A stretch of 64,000 bases of DNA from Micropterus salmoides (Eukaryota; Chordata; Actinopteri; Centrarchiformes; Centrarchidae). The notes beneath the pieces were generated by a model. That model was not told the origin of the DNA, ran no database searches, and saw only the letters and a list, made by a program, of their open reading frames with translations. Below are positions 12,516 through 28,100 of this stretch, piece by piece; positions within the stretch are counted from its first letter, which is position 1, and every line of letters starts with the position of its first letter. The stretch covers positions 7,774,104 through 7,838,103 of the forward strand of contig NW_024040485.1 in assembly GCF_014851395.1 (NCBI RefSeq), written 5' to 3'. The translations under genes were made by a program, and so were the position numbers.

Positions 12516-14048
12516 GCAGATTGTTGGCACTGAACACATGGTTCTCAACTGCGTGTACCGTCCATTCAGTGCACTTTAATTGACAATTTAAACTTTTTAA
12601 GGCAGATCAACTTTGCCTTAACAAGTCAGGAGTAAAATGGTTCCACTCTGACCTATTTTACTTCCTGTGTCACTTATCTTTTCCCTTTGCTAAGGACAAG
12701 AGATAAGAGAAAACAAAACAATACAAAGACACAACAGCATGGTAGAAACCTTGAAGGAGAACCACCTTAGTCCCCACAAGAAGAGGCCTTTAATCATGGG
12801 AGACATCAGAGCAGAGACATCCATTTTATTGCCCCTAAACCCCTATTGGCTTTTATTCCTCCGCCAGATTTGACACACTTGCCTCGCCTTGCCTTTTTAT
12901 ATTGTACTGAACTCATTAAAACCGTCTTGGTTACTCTTTCGGCTGTTTCAACAATCAACAGTTAGATGTGAAAATATCCTGGTTCTGCTGCTCCTCTCCC
13001 ACTTGATGCCTCTCCTGTCACCGCCTGAACTGGCCGTGCCTCCGTCATCCCTTAATGGAGCTGCTGTAAATCACTTTGCTACTGTTCGGTCCCGGTTTGG
13101 CTGTGTTCACTGGGAGGCTGCTGAGCCTGCTTCCGTTGTCTGGTTGCTGGACCTCGGTTCTGGTGCCCTTTCCAGGCTCAGTCAGCTAATAGGACCAACA
13201 AATTTCCCCCATCATAGATAGAGAAGTGGCCAATCAGGGTATCTTGGAGGTGGGAGGCTCACAGGTGCATACAGTGTGGTTTCTAGCTAGTAAGTATATT
13301 GCTGTATTTTTAGTGTCACTTAGTAAAAGTCCCTTAGCATGCGGTATCTGATCATATTTTAATCACATACCTTTATGTTAGGGGAAATTTGCACCAAACA
13401 CCAAAGCAACTTCTTTTCTCAAGCTACTGGTCACGAGGAAAACAAGTGAAATAAGGTAGTTCACAATGAGAGCCTTTGCATTTAGCACAAGGCTGTGATT
13501 AGACTAATTGTTGTACTTACTCCCTCCTCTCCCCACATTTTAAACCTGGGGATAAAAATGTGTATTATTTGAGAATTTTAAGAATTTCAAATACATAAAT
13601 ACAAGCTTTTAAATTTTGTTGTTACAAACTATATCTTTTTCCACAAAATACAAATGACAAAAAACTCCAATACCAGTCTATGTTAAATACATGTTTTAAA
13701 TACATTAAATTGAAATACTGCTCGTGACGATGGATGAAATACTGCCCATCTCTGACCACATTTAGCACAAAACACCACTGTGCCTGTGTACTGCAAACAG
13801 GCAAACTTGTAATTTGTATGAACTGACCTTTTAGTAACTGACATTAAACTGGTACACTTATTATTATTTGTGTTTATACCACTGATATTACTGCCAGTGA
13901 TAGAATTAGTGGTATTATGTGTTATCATCATCATGACTATTAATATAGTAGTGAGTAAGCGTATTAGTGTAACCATCAGAGTCAGTACCAGTATTATAGG
14001 GGCAGTATAGAAGGTATGCATATGATGTCACAGATTGCAGTTATGCTC

Positions 14049-14079
14049 ACTGAGTGGCAGAGATGTTTTGCCACTCAGT
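14049..14079. repeat. 11-bp perfect stem-loop (9-nt loop)
   Basis: ACTGAGTGGCA at 14049-14059 pairs exactly with 14069-14079 across a 9-nt loop. Pairing does not extend outward, so it is shorter than a microRNA precursor. Confidence 0.7.
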
Positions 14080-16174
14080 TCTGGAAGGGGAAGTGACATC
14101 AACGCATTACTATGGCAACAGTCGGTACACTAGTGCTTTAAGTCACATTAACAGCAGGCAGCAGAACCCTGGCTGCTCTGTACTATCCCCACATACCCCA
14201 GTGATCCTATAGTTAGTGTGTCTTTTGGGACCTTCCAGTTACAGAGGCTAGGTTTAGACATAATGATCATTCTGTTATCACAGAGGCTTGTGATCTAATG
14301 GAGGCCTTTCCATTAGGGTCCACTTGAACCTGTATGTGTCAGTCAGGCTGACTCAGAGCTCACTGTCTGATGTTTGAGATTATACCTCCCCCTGGTGACA
14401 CTCAGAGGGATTTAATGTGACAAGATGTGGACAGATGAGCACCTTCAGGAATAATGCCTACATTTTTATTTCCTGTATCTGATTCTTCAATCAAAGTATG
14501 AAAAACAATTTGAAGCTGTATTCCCTGGTGCAAAATGACTACTAAAATTATATATTTTGGTCATTTAGCCACTTTAATTCAGGGTGACCTTGCCTATCTA
14601 TAGGCTGGGATGACAAATAAAGTTGTGCGTTTCTCAAAATTACAATTACCCTGATTAAATCTTTAACCAACATATGGTCATAACAAAAATTTAACAAATC
14701 TTTACAAATATTTCTAAGCAAGAGAAAGGAAGTTCCTCTTAGCTAAGAGAATGGATTGTTTTCTTTTTTCCCTTTTTTTTTTATGTCTGAATTGGTATGT
14801 CAGATGACTGTATCTAAATAAAGGAAAAGTTTGCAACAGTGTTAAAATACACCAAAACCTAAATGAGGAGAAAGACAATACTGACATTTGATTCCCAACT
14901 ATTACCAATAAACAAAAGAATTATTTGCAGCAAAGGGAAATATATTAATAATGTTGGTCAGTGGTTCTTGCTTGGAGTCTTCCCTTCCATTATTTTTTCC
15001 ACATTCACCGCTCATAAACTTTCCATGTGTAACTGCCTTTCCTGAGCTGCAGCCAGAGAGAAAAGTAGGAGCTGGAACAGTCAAAGTCATGAAGAAATTA
15101 TAGCTTCAGTTTCCAACAGAAAGCTCTTCTTAAAAGACGTTTAAAGCTCCACACCATCTATATCTATGCTTACCATTAAGGCCTATTTGGTCTCAAGCTC
15201 CCAACATGCCCATTTATGGTTACGCCAAACAGGGACCCATAAAGCTGTCAAGAAAATATATAATGCTACTTTAGCGTGTTTTTGCTAGATTGGTGCATTT
15301 TTATTGCCTTTGCTGTTTTGCAATAATTAAACACATTTGTCTATCTTTTCTGTAGACACACTCCTTTTAGTGTCAAAAGTACACATAGCAGAAAGTAAGA
15401 CCAGTGAAGTTTTGCAGCAGACTGAGTAATATCAATAACAGTTGCTGATTTAGGGCTTTCTAGGCATCCTGGTCCTGGGTCCCTGCAGGTGGCGCTGTTC
15501 TTCAAGACAAACCTGTTCTGCTCAGAGTGGATCTAACAAACTGTTTCTCATTCAAACCTTTCAAACAGCTTTTAACGGTAACAGCTGAGTCACATCATCC
15601 TTTCATGAAATCAAACTACCTTTTGTCTCAACACTAGCCACAGACTCAACATCTACTGAGATTAGATGAATCTTAAACATTGTCTTAGGTTCATTTGTCA
15701 ACTTACTGATGAGTAAAGTCTTCATTAAGAACAGCCACTTTCAGTCATTTTCTCTGGTCGTAAGTTATTTGATTAAACTACTATGTATAAATTTTGCCAT
15801 TGCAGAAAAATTCAGAAACAATTGCTGCCATTTGGCAACACAGGATCCTAAATCCTATCGTTATTACTCAGAAAATGTCCATCACACCCAGGAACTGACC
15901 AGTGAAATGTGTTCTTACTGCAGGATGGATTAAGAAAAAACAACAACCCAAGTACGTTCTTGTATAATTTATACTGAAAACAGTTTAAAAACATTAGTTT
16001 CCCTTTGTAAAACCGTTCCCTGTGGTCATAATTACAACAGTGTCCTGGTAATCAAATTCCCCTGTCAATATAGCATTTTACTGAGTGATGCATCTTAATA
16101 CCAAGTGCATTCAAGTGGATTTAAAATTATGCTGAATATCAAAAGGGGTGGTGAGCTTCTCTTGCTCAGTTTGG

Positions 16175-19100
16175 CTAGTTGTCCATCTGTGAGCCTGATT
16201 GGTAGGACTGGATGTCCTCCCCGATGAACTCCGTCACTGTGGAGGGAGAAGAGAAAATCACAATTCTGTTCATCACTTCATCCCTTCATCCACCTCATAT
16301 ACTCATTGTTTGTACAGCTTATGCATTGCAAGAATCAACAGTAATCAGCCTGTATGTATTATCCTGTAACTCATTTATTTGGAAAGGAATCGCATCTAAA
16401 TAACTTGCCTCCACATCTCTTATTTATTCAGGAAGCTTCACTGAGAGCAACCTCTCATTTGATCACATTCACACCTGGAAGCTGCCCAGTACAATTGCAG
16501 CCTGGTCTGCTGAGCAGCTAGAGCTGTTGGGGTTATGGGCACCTCAGTGGTGGTAAAACTATCCACACCTGGATTTTATCTTGCTGGTCAGGGGACTGAA
16601 CCAGCGACCTCCCAATCACAAGCACATCTCTCTAACCTTTAGTCCACTCCCTGTAAATAAAGCTCTTAAAGCTGATAAAGATCAGTAAGAGCAGATATTA
16701 AAGGACAAAGAAAGATAATCTATCATAAGGAAAAAGTACAATGATGCTACTTTGGCCATAAAACACATTTTTTTTTAAATACTTTGCAGCTGAAATATTT
16801 TGCATTGTCGTTTGGCTCATTTCACAATTCTGCATCGATGAGCAGTTCTAAAGTTAAGCTCAGCAGAATGGGAACATCTAAACATGCCATCAGGTGGGAA
16901 ATTTAAGATAGTGTCAGCCAGTATACAGTATTGGCTGATATTAGCTTATCACCAACATAGCCTTTTTAGTGTGTATAAATATGTATTACATATGTAAGCA
17001 CATATATTGAGTACTGTACAGAAATAGCGCAGAAATGTTAACAGAAAAGATATGTTTGAAGTAGTTTTGAGGGTCTCCATTGCTGTTAAATGTCCCGCTC
17101 AGTAGATATCTTGGTTTTGTTAAATACAAGTTTAAGGGATCTGTATAAATTTTTTTTTATTTATTTTATGTGTTAATGTTAATATTAATATGGATGATAT
17201 ATTGTAATAATATAATATTATTAATAATCTGAATATTTTAAACTCCAATATCAGTCAGTCAGGCTAGACTGTACACCACTACACAGTATTCTGATTTGAC
17301 ACTTATTACATGTATTCCATTTTACACTTTAGGGAAGAACAAATTATAGTTATCCTCACTTAAAGAATCACTCAAACAAAGTTAAGATTATTAAATGTCT
17401 TTACTAGTTGTTACTGTGCATTGGCCACATCAGTTAAGAAAATGGGGAAATATCTGCTTTGATTAACTACTTGATGTCTCAAGCTTAATTCTCAGGTATG
17501 GTGGCTGGCACATGCTTCTAACAGTTCAACTCCACCCTGACTTCACCAGCTCGCCATCAATGTGTAGTTTCTGGTGGAGAAGTAAAACCCAAATCCCAGG
17601 ATTCTAGCGTTTAATTTGTGAAGTTGTTTTTTAATAGTGTGATTAACCAAGCAGGTAATGTGAACACAAAAATCAATGGCAATGATATTGACCACCAGGA
17701 CAGGTATGACTTGTCCAAACATATTAACATTTCTCAACAGCAGAGTTACCAACCATGGCATAACACACCAATAAATGGAATAATAATTCAATATCAACAA
17801 AAAACAAAGTTATCTTAATTTTTAAATCTATGGTGACAATGAAACCTGGCTTTGCCCGATTCAACTAATCCACAGCTAAGCACATAACTATTTATTTACT
17901 ATTTATCTTTCATCCATCTATCTGTTTATGATCCAACACATTCATCCTGCCACTCATCTATAGATACATACATAAATAATAACATCTAATTGTTAAATGA
18001 CTAATTTGAGATTTCTATAATTCTCAAAAATCTGTACGCTCTTTACAAGTCTGTAATGTGGCCAATTAGTTCATCTTTTCAACAGATTACTACAAATTTA
18101 ATTAAGATAAATACAAATACATGCAACTCACCTTCTTCAAAGGTAATGTGGTGCATCGAGGCAGAGTTGGTGAACTCCAGGGGGCACTCCTGGATCTTGG
18201 CATCCCTCTCTCCCCCATGTCCCGTCCCCAGCACCCTTCCCTGGGTGTCCCAGCCATCATAGTAAGGTGTCGGGCAGATGTCCTGATATGGGCTAGGGTT
18301 GGAGGGAGGGGAAGGACACAACTCCTGAGGATAAGCAGAGTACTGAGGGTAGGGGGAGGTGGGAATGGGAGGCAGAGGGGAGGTTGAGATGGGACTGCCG
18401 GCAGGAAACGGGCTGAGAGAGGAGGAGTGGGATGGAGAGGGCGAGGAGGACAGGTAGGGAGAGTCCAGCCACGGGGAAGGGGAGGGGGAGGGAGGCTGCG
18501 GACCGCGAGGATACAGGGGGGGAAGGAGCTCAGTGAAGCCCAGCTCCAGGTTCTCAAAGCTGGGGTGACCGTCGGACAGGGCCGTCCTGGACCCGCCAGG
18601 CTCCTCCCCTGCAGCGTCAGGTTTAGAGCAGTACTCTTCATGGTAACCCATAGTGGGACAGGGAGGGGAGTAGGTGGAGGGGTAGGGGGGCAGGTGGAAG
18701 CCCAGGCCTCGATCGTCAGCCATGGGGTCGCCTCTCACGTGAAAACCCCTGTCCATCCTGGTCTGAACCACAGTCCCCCCATCCAGAGGCAGCACTGAGG
18801 GCCGGGACAGCAGCAGGTCGTCCTCTTTGAACATAACTGTGAGGAGAAAACAGTTTCACTGATATGTGGAGATGATATTTATTGTATTCAATTTCCTCCC
18901 AATGAAGACTTCGAATGGCGCAATATTTTTTCATATTTTATATTTTTCAGTTGTTTAATCTGTTAATAATCTCAGAAATAATCTATATTTCTTTTCATTT
19001 ATAATCATTTATATTTATTTTTAAAAAGTTGAATAAAATAATGTACAGAAATGATTTACATTAGTTTCTTCCCTTTCTTTCAAAAGTAAGATGAATTTCT

Positions 19101-22100
19101 TCTTCACCTATCATATTGTTCCTGTTTTTTTATGTTATTGGTTTGTACTTGTAAATTATGGATGCACATTTATGTGTGTATTAATGTCTATACTAATATA
19201 TCAGTAAGGGCTGCCATATAATTTTTGTTTGTAGTTATTTCTTTTTAACGTATTTGGGAATTTGGTGAAGCACATCTCCAATTATAAAACCTGAAAAAAC
19301 AACAGAGAGGAGAAAGACAGAGGGGAATAAGACACTCACTGGGGAGATACTTGAAGCAATGAGTGCTGCTTCTTTTCCTCTTCCCGTTGGAGACGTAAAG
19401 GCTAACCGACAAAGGCCGATTGACAGACAGGTCGCTGTAGGCGGGGACCCTCACACACAACAAACACTGCAATGAACAAAAAAAAGGAGGAGCCCAAGAT
19501 GTTTTAGTTGCATTTAGATGCATTGCAACTTGATCAGTGAAGAAAAGTTCATGCTGTTCATTACCTCATTGCTGTTGTCTCGGTCGACATGAGCCTCCTC
19601 CTCCCACTGTAATTTACCATCTAATAGATAAGATCAAAAGGTACAATTAAGTAACTAAATTATATTCAATTAACTGACACAGTATGGCTCTCACTGCATC
19701 ACAGATAATGCCTGGCATTAAACCTTTTGTTGCTCGAAAAGCAGCCTCCACTGATCACTGATTAAAATCTTAACTTCAACTGAGCCGCTGTTCATTTTTA
19801 ACCATAAAGATAAGGACATAAGAGTTGATTATTGACAACTTGACTGCTATTTCCCAGAATAAATAATGTTCCATTTGTAAAACCTGCTCCACCTCCCTGT
19901 TCCTGCAAACCATGATTGAGTTTCATGTCAACAAATATTCGACAATTGGATCTGAAATCATTCTGTTGTTGATTCAGCATCCTGCCAGGGACAGTATAAC
20001 CCTCATGATGGACTTGATGGTCCATCATGACACTGACACTGCTGGTATTATTAGCCTACATTACTTACTTATTTACAAAAACCCACTCATGTTCAGATTA
20101 AATATAGATAGACCAACTGTTAACTGGGAAGCTCACAGATTCACTTCAAGTTTTCAAGTGCAGTACAATGGTACGATATCTGAACGACTGGCTGCTGCTT
20201 AAAAGCCTTTATGGAAAGATCTGTAGTGATTTACGCTGAGCAACTAAATAAAATAAGAATGGAAATGGAATTAAATTTGTGGTGCACTATTCAAAATACC
20301 CTATTACTGAAATTAAGTTTATTTCATTATATCTGAATTGTATGACTGTTTGTGTGTCTGTGTATTACTGCAGCAGAAAAGGTTTTCTCTGACAGCATTA
20401 GAAATCATAATTCGCACTACCACTACTATTTTCTGGTAACTACAGCTCATTTTTACTGGCCACAGTTTAGTCAGGGACTCAGCAAGATATTAGACGCAAA
20501 AGATCAGAAACAACGTTAGAAAGGATTGTCTGTGGACATTTACCTGTCCCTCTCTCCATGAAAAGGACTCTGGAGATTGGCAGGAAGTTAGAGCCACTGA
20601 GGAGAAGCTCCTCCCCTCCCTCCACAGAGCATGAAGTGAGACTGACAGACTCGATGACGGGCAGCTCCTGAGCCGAACGCTGGGCTGAGGCAGGGAGAGT
20701 CAGGCAAATTATACTTCTTTATACTGCATTCGCTCCTAATTTAAAGGCAGCATGTGTGGAGAAACATTCCGACTTTGGCGAACCCAAGTGGTAATGCATG
20801 CCGCAAATCTTTAACAATCTGCTTTGGTAAGAATCATGTAAAGGAGGATTCTCTCTCTAAAACTGCATTTGACCAGCTACTCACAGCATTCGATGGGCAC
20901 GGAGGCAACCTGCAGAGCCAGGACTCGGCCAGGCGGGGCCACAGGGGGCGCTAGAGGGAGGTGAATACGAAACACCAAACGTACACGTGTGTTCTTCCGT
21001 CCAACGTCTGTTTCTCCTTTCCTCAGCTCAATGTCCGAGTTCCTCAGCTTCAGGATCCCAGCACAGTCGATGCTACGACACAAGTAAGATTTTTTAAAGG
21101 GGTCCTATAATACTGGCCAAATAATGAGGTAAACGTATGTAAAAGTAATCCCTGTGAGCAAAAAGCTCAGGCTTCAGCCTGGTAGGGGTTCAGTGCCTTT
21201 CTCACTGGCACAGCAGTAGTTGTTTAGTGTTGTTTAGTCACATTCTTAAACATTGGTCCAGTAAAAGAAACCTTAAAGATTCGCCTGCTTCTCAAGTATA
21301 CTGGAGACTTCAACTTAGCCTTGAAACTGGAATTCAAGGCTGAATAACATGCACACAGTTTCCTCTCACTTTTTCCAACTCACAGTGCAGTCATGTTGTT
21401 CTCAGGGTTCAGGGGGATGTCCAGCAGTTTGGTCCCCGCCTGGACACTCTCATGACTCGTCGTACCCACCATTTTCCCTGTCACCCTAAGACGGGAGAAA
21501 CATTTACAGTTTTTGTGCTGAATCAAAGACTGGTGCTCGGTCCAAGGTGTACCCGTGCCTCCTTTCACAAAGTACTTGCAGCACCCCACAATCCTGAACA
21601 GGACCAACTGGTACAGATTAGCAACAATCAATTCTGATAATTGATTAATCATTTAAGTACTTTTTTTTACTGTTTTATGTGATTGTGAATTTGAATGGAA
21701 GTAAAATGTCCTGATTTCTAAAACACAGACTAATCATATGCTGTCAATGTATCAAAATATCCCACAGATGCACTGTAGCATTGACATGAATGGACTTCTG
21801 ATGCTTTATTGCACAATCCTATTCAAAGATTTTACATTTTCTACATTAAGCTCATGTTCTCATCCACAGCAAGCTACATTGAGAACAACTGGTGCAAGAA
21901 ATTTCCTGGACCAACACTAGAAGCAGCTGGTGGTAAGTTGCGCAATGGTTAAAGCCACAGTGGTCAGAAGATGAATGATACAGTATGTTGTGTCCCTTGA
22001 ATATCAATGTATGACAGAAGGATCCTTGGTAATGAGCTTGATTTTAGATAGAAATCCAGTTCAGTACCTGTGTATCTGATAGAAAGGATGTGGCCTGATT

Positions 22101-25100
22101 GAACGGTCGTCAGCTGTTCCAACGTAAACCTGAAGGGAGAGCGGCTTCCTCTCTGTGTATCCACACAGCTGCACAGAGAGACACAGTGTGAGGGACGAAA
22201 TCAAACTGTGACGAGCCCAACAGCAGTGAGCCACAACACGTGTCCTAGGACTTTGTTCCAGTATTAAGAAAACTAAAACAAAACTAAAAGCAACTGCAGG
22301 TTTGGGTTTCACCTTGACGACAGGATGTCCTGTTGGTGCGGCCTTGACAGCTCCTCTGCTCCCCTCTGTCTCATAGTGGGCTCTGTGGTGTGGACGAGGC
22401 TGCACCTCAATACGCAGCTCGTACTGGTCAAACTGGGACGGCAGCGGCCAGTCGAGTGGCGGCAGGGCATTAGACCTAAAAGTATAGTGTATCAGTAAAA
22501 GACTAGACAGTTTTAGTTGCAGTGGACATGGAGGGAGCACACCAAGATGCCAGTGAATAAATATTTTGCAGGCCAAATAATAAGATTTACATATAATTTA
22601 CACATGCAGCCATGAGAGGTAAACATGTAGCACACAGTTATTGAAGAGTAGGACATTTGGTCATCTGGATGAATAAATGTTCGTTAATACAGTTACATTT
22701 TTATTTAAAGGCACATCTTTTATTTTTTTATTCTTATTTTAATTCAACAAAAAACACTCAGGTTGTTAAAACTTAAATAACATCCTTACAGCCAAATTGG
22801 TGGACAGTATACTATAAGAGTAGGAGGTTTACTGGGAAGTGAACCAGAATCCAGTTAATGTGGGCTCAGACCAAAAAATACCACAGCAACATTTATTTCC
22901 ACATCTTAGTAGTAGATGGTGATAGAAGCTTGTAGATGTAAGAAATTAGGCACAACCAGCGGTGGTGACCAATTTCTTAGCAAAAAGGATATCAAGAGAA
23001 AAATCTCTATTGTTGTTACTTGTCATTGAGCCAAGCGGGGTTGTATAAAGTTGAATGGTGCGAAACAGCATATATGACATATTTTAACTCATTATAAGAA
23101 TCTCATGTTCTTTCTGTTCCCTCAAAGGCCATTGTCAGGGTGGTTTTGTCAAAGTTCACGAAACTGCGCACGAGCACTGCACAAATGTAGTCCGCCTCCG
23201 TGTGCTGCGCACTGATCTCTGGAGTTCCAATGAAATTAATTAATTTGGGTGTGAAACTTATAAATGCTGGTGTGACCAAGCTCTTGGTTTCAGGCCTATT
23301 GCTTTACAAAAAAGTGACACCGTCTCAGCTCAAAACTGTATCACTTTCAGAAAAATAGTAACATACCCTTTTCTGTGATTTCCTCCACCAACCCAATACG
23401 ATTGAGGGAAACGGAATTTTGTTTGTGGTGAAAAATTTAATTGAATTTAAAAATTCAGTATAAACATCACTTTTTGTGTGATGCAGGCAGTGTTTCTGGA
23501 AAGACACATCTATTTTAAACACTTTCTAATTTGGGTATCATCATCAATATTTAGCTTCAAACTGTGATTTTAGATCGATAATATCATAAATGTGTTGGTG
23601 TGTATCCCTGCCTGAACAGAGGGCTGTGGGCGCTGGCTCGGGTCCGGCCCCAGGCTAGAGCAGGGGGCACAGAGAGGTAGTCCATGCCCAGCGAGGAGGG
23701 CTCTCTCCTGGTCTGCTGGGTCTCTGGCAGCATGCAGGGGGAGCTGTGGCCTGGAGCCTGCTCCTGGTCCACCTCCCTGGGAGACAACTGCAAAACAAAA
23801 AATATGGTTAACCACTTAAATGGATTGCAAACTAATATTTTAATCTTTTATATGGAGACAACTAAATTTGAGAGACACCATGAAACCAAGTTAAAGCCTT
23901 CACCTGTTCCAACGACGTCTTCCTGGTTTTCTGTGGGATGCTAACCTCACAGCTGCTGGGCGGAGCTTGTGATAGAGTGATGGAGTCTCCACCCTCAAGG
24001 TTGCATCCCTGCAGTTCCTCTGAGTAACTGCCCCTCCGTGAAGCACACGGGGAGGCCAGGGGGGAGTTTCTCCGCTTTTTACCCCCCGGGGAAGTGGGCC
24101 TCGAGGATGACGAGAGCCCGAAATTGATTGTAGCCTCGTTCAGCTCCTCCTCCTCCACCAGCAGGGAGTCACAGCTGGAGGCAGGGCTGAGCCAGCCGCG
24201 GGAGGAGGGGCTGGAAGCCGGGCTGGGGCTAAGTGAGCCAGGGCACCGGTCGCGGTAAGAAAAGGGGTCCAGCAGGGGGAGGTAGAGACGCTCTCGGTCC
24301 CACCCACCACCTCCGCCCATGTCCCAATAACTGGAAATGGTGGGTGCTGGGTCGTCTTCAGGGGAGATGGTGGTTATCTGGATGCTAGGACACTCGACCA
24401 CACGAGACTCTGAAACCTGGAGGGAAGATAAGAGTGAGAAAACTATACAGTACCTTTCATTGTCTCAGTTTCCCAGTTTTGCCAAATATGCCAAATATTT
24501 CCAAGTTTCAGCTTCTCAACTGTAAGTATTTGCTGCCTTTCTCTGGTTTAGATCATTAGAAATTGAAATATGTTTTAGATTTGGGACTGTTCTGACAAAA
24601 CAAGCAAGGCATCTGGGAAAGTCGAGGAAAAAATCATTCATTGACAACTGAAAAACATAATTAGTTGCAGACCTATTACCATTCAATCAATAGCGATCTA
24701 AACAAAAACAGACATTCTGGATTTTTGGATAGATTGTCTACCTTCAAGGCAGCCATTTATTTAACTTGAAACTTTCTTACTATACAAACTCTAATACAAA
24801 CTCTAATACAGTGATCATTTAGCCGCCTTTATATCTTGTCAACATTACAGTATTATCACAAAGTAATGCAGTTATGAACAGGAACTGTTTTTGCTTGTAT
24901 GAATCTCTTCTGCATGAGTGAGTCACTGAACTGAAATGCAAAAAAACAACAAATTCACTCAATCAAGATTCAATTATTATAGGCTGTCTTCCAGGTTTTT
25001 ATTTTACATCACACAGGGAGCTAAATGCTTGTAATTGCATTCAGTGTTGACAGTATGTTCCATTCAACTAAATGTTCACTGCAATAGATTACTTTAAGCA

Positions 25101-28100
25101 AGTTTCAAGACTTTAAGTTAAGTTAAAATGAATAGCATGTTTGGTTTAAATTAAACCACCGGCTGTCAGGAAGGTAAGAAATCCACCTAGAACCTTTCAA
25201 AATGATCTTCAAAAAGGTCTGTACTAGTAAACCAAACCTATGGAGAGCAAGGCATAGCTGTTTGGAGTGAAACTGTGTTAAGAGTGACAGTTCCCGCAGT
25301 TTCAGGAGAAACTTTCACAAAATGTTTAAAGACTTTGTTTACCTTCATAGAAATGTGCTGCTAAGTGAAGCATACACTTTAGGTTCAAACCCTCTGATTA
25401 TAAACAAACAGCCCTTGTAAACAGGTCACCTCACCTGTACAGAGCGCGCCGGCAAGCTCTCATAGGTCCCACTGAACTCTCTAACGTGGGCCCTCCGTGG
25501 AGGCGGGGAATGCATCCCAGCCCGCTGACTGACCGAGGGTGGCGGGCTGGGGATGCTGATTGAGTGTCCAGGATGAGTGGCAGCCATGTGGTTATCTGTA
25601 ACTGAAAGAATTTTCAGACAGAATGTGTGTAAACATGATTTAGAAAATGACGTAGCAAACATCATAAGCTCAGAGCACAGAGTGAATACACTAAAAAGTG
25701 GGTTAAGCAAATCTGGAGAAATCCAATTCCATGACAAATGCCATGATATAAAGCGAACAACGACACAGCAAGCAATCTAACTAACATTAGCTAGGTTGTG
25801 GGTTAGCAAACCCATAAACGCTACAGTTGCTGCTGCGAAGCTAACATGCAGAGAGGACAAGATGGCTTCCCAGAGCCAGCACACCAGCAATACTCACAAC
25901 TCTCTGGGTACTAACATCACAACAATAGCATGTCTTGACAAACTAGAAAGTAAGCTTAATCTCTGTGGGCAAGTAACAGCACATAACACTAAGCTCTCAT
26001 TGACAAAAGCTAGTCTTGCTTGCTTAAATATACTGATAGTCAAATCCTGCTAATTAAGAGTTTACTGTGTTTTCATTTTCCAAATATACACCTTTACTTC
26101 CACGTGTTACCAAATTGTGTTTTGCTTGCTTTCTAGTGAAAAAAAAAGTACATTTTTGTGTATGTACAAATGTACTATTTGATCCAAACACACTTTCCTT
26201 TTATCACACATGTTGTGGGTTTTGGGGTCATGTGACCTCCCATTAATTTTTTTTCATAACCGCACAATGACAGCTAGATCTCAAAACTTACTGTTCTTTC
26301 ACATCTGGCATTCGAAAGACTCATTAGATGTCTATCAAACTACTGTAAACACAATTTGTGGTAAGCAAAGAATCATTTTTTATCATCAACATGCCTTCAT
26401 CATTCATTACACATCAATTTTCCTTGGTTTACTGATCTGTAATTGTTGCCATATAAACTGCATGCAATTGGAACGTCTCCTCAGGCAATACACAGCTAAT
26501 GTCTTTGAGACAAGTGCAACATTTCTGTCACTTTAAATATAAAGGAGTATTTTGGCATTTTGGGAAATACAATTGTTCACTTTCTTTCTGAGAAAGAAAG
26601 GTTCAGATTGATACTATTCTAATATATTTATGGTAAATATGAAGCAGCTAGCTTGGCTCTGTCTGAATGTACAAAAACCAAGATGTAAAAATGACACATT
26701 GTGGTTTTACGCGTGGTTATGTGCCAGGCTAGCTGTTTCTCCCTTTTTCTAGTCTTTACGCTAAGCTAAGTTAGCTTCATATTCAGCATACAGACATGAG
26801 AGTGGTATTGATCTGAACATCTAACTCACAGCAAAAAGTGAAAAATATATTTTCTAAAATGTTGAACTATTCCTTTAAATTAAATAAATTTATACTGAAT
26901 GATATGAATACTTTGTTTTTATATTGTTATTTATTTCCCTTCAAATGAATGGATACATTTTTATTCCATGGCAGGGCAGCACAGGACACTTTGGTGAATA
27001 ACATTTCTAAAATCTGCTCAGAAATATTAAAAGTGACTATAGACTGGACATAAACAAAAAAACTAAAAACTACGTGACATAGTAGGATTTGGTTTTATAT
27101 CCCATATGGAAACAATTTACTAAACAGCTTTTTAAACTCTACTTTGAGTGTGAAGAAGTATTTCAATACATTTTTCCATGTATTACACAAACAGTACAGT
27201 AAAGTGTGAAGTGGGAATTGTAACCAAATCATGAAGTTTACTTTTGGCCAAATCTTACACCGCTAAGAATCACAAACCCAACTATGCTGCTAATGACAGT
27301 TGTGAAGATGAGTTAGTGCTTTTCTACATCCCCCTATGAAACATTTCAGAAAACATTTTCAAAACTCCTGTCATCCAAATGAGGACACGACCCCTCGAGG
27401 CCAGAGTCCTCACCGCAACATTTCCCCAGCGTGGTGTGGTCGGCCTCCACATGGAGCCAAACGGTAGTTACTCTGTAATGAGTGAGGTTCCAACTGATCA
27501 TTGTTGCGCCGCAGTGGCGGTGGGCCATACAGGCAATTTTTGGGCAACGCGGACACAAAACAGCAACTGCCAACAAATTAAGACTCAGGCTGAAAAATCT
27601 CCTCAAATGTTTCCTGGCAACAGGAATATTTCCAAGTGATTAAAGCTGCAGTGCTGAGGCAACTCTTTTGCTGGTGGATTTTTTCACATGAAACAATGAT
27701 TTAGATGTTTGTGTTCAGACCAGTAGAGTTTATGAGCCACAGAAACGTACCAAACACAATAAAGCTAAACTCAACTCTAACAGGTTTAATACGCTGTAAT
27801 ATTTTATTCTGTGTCCTGAGTTGAACCTCTCACAAAAAGTGATATTTCGACCAGTGGTTCACAACCTGTGGGTCAGGAGCCCCACATGCTGTCCCAAGAT
27901 GATTAAATAGGACAGCAAAGAACACTCTGAACACACATATTTACTGTTATTTTCAGACTGTTACTTTTTCTTTCCATCTCTTCAGGCCACTTATAATTAT
28001 TTAGGAAATAATCATTTATGTCCATATAGTCCAGCTGAAGAGTTTATTACTATATAGTTATCTGACAGTTATTGTACATGATCACTTTATCACTTTCTTT

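Noticed and set aside
12889..13221. 110-codon ORF with hydrophobic start
   Set aside because: No domain and no supporting exons; GC is slightly raised but not enough to call a gene.
13683..14021. 112-codon minus-strand ORF
   Set aside because: Built from low-complexity TTA/ATT repeats (Thr/Asn/Ile-rich).
18102..18798. Long ORFs in other frames of nfatc4 exon 12
   Set aside because: Shadows of the proline/serine-rich coding exon, whose GC-rich repeats keep other frames open.
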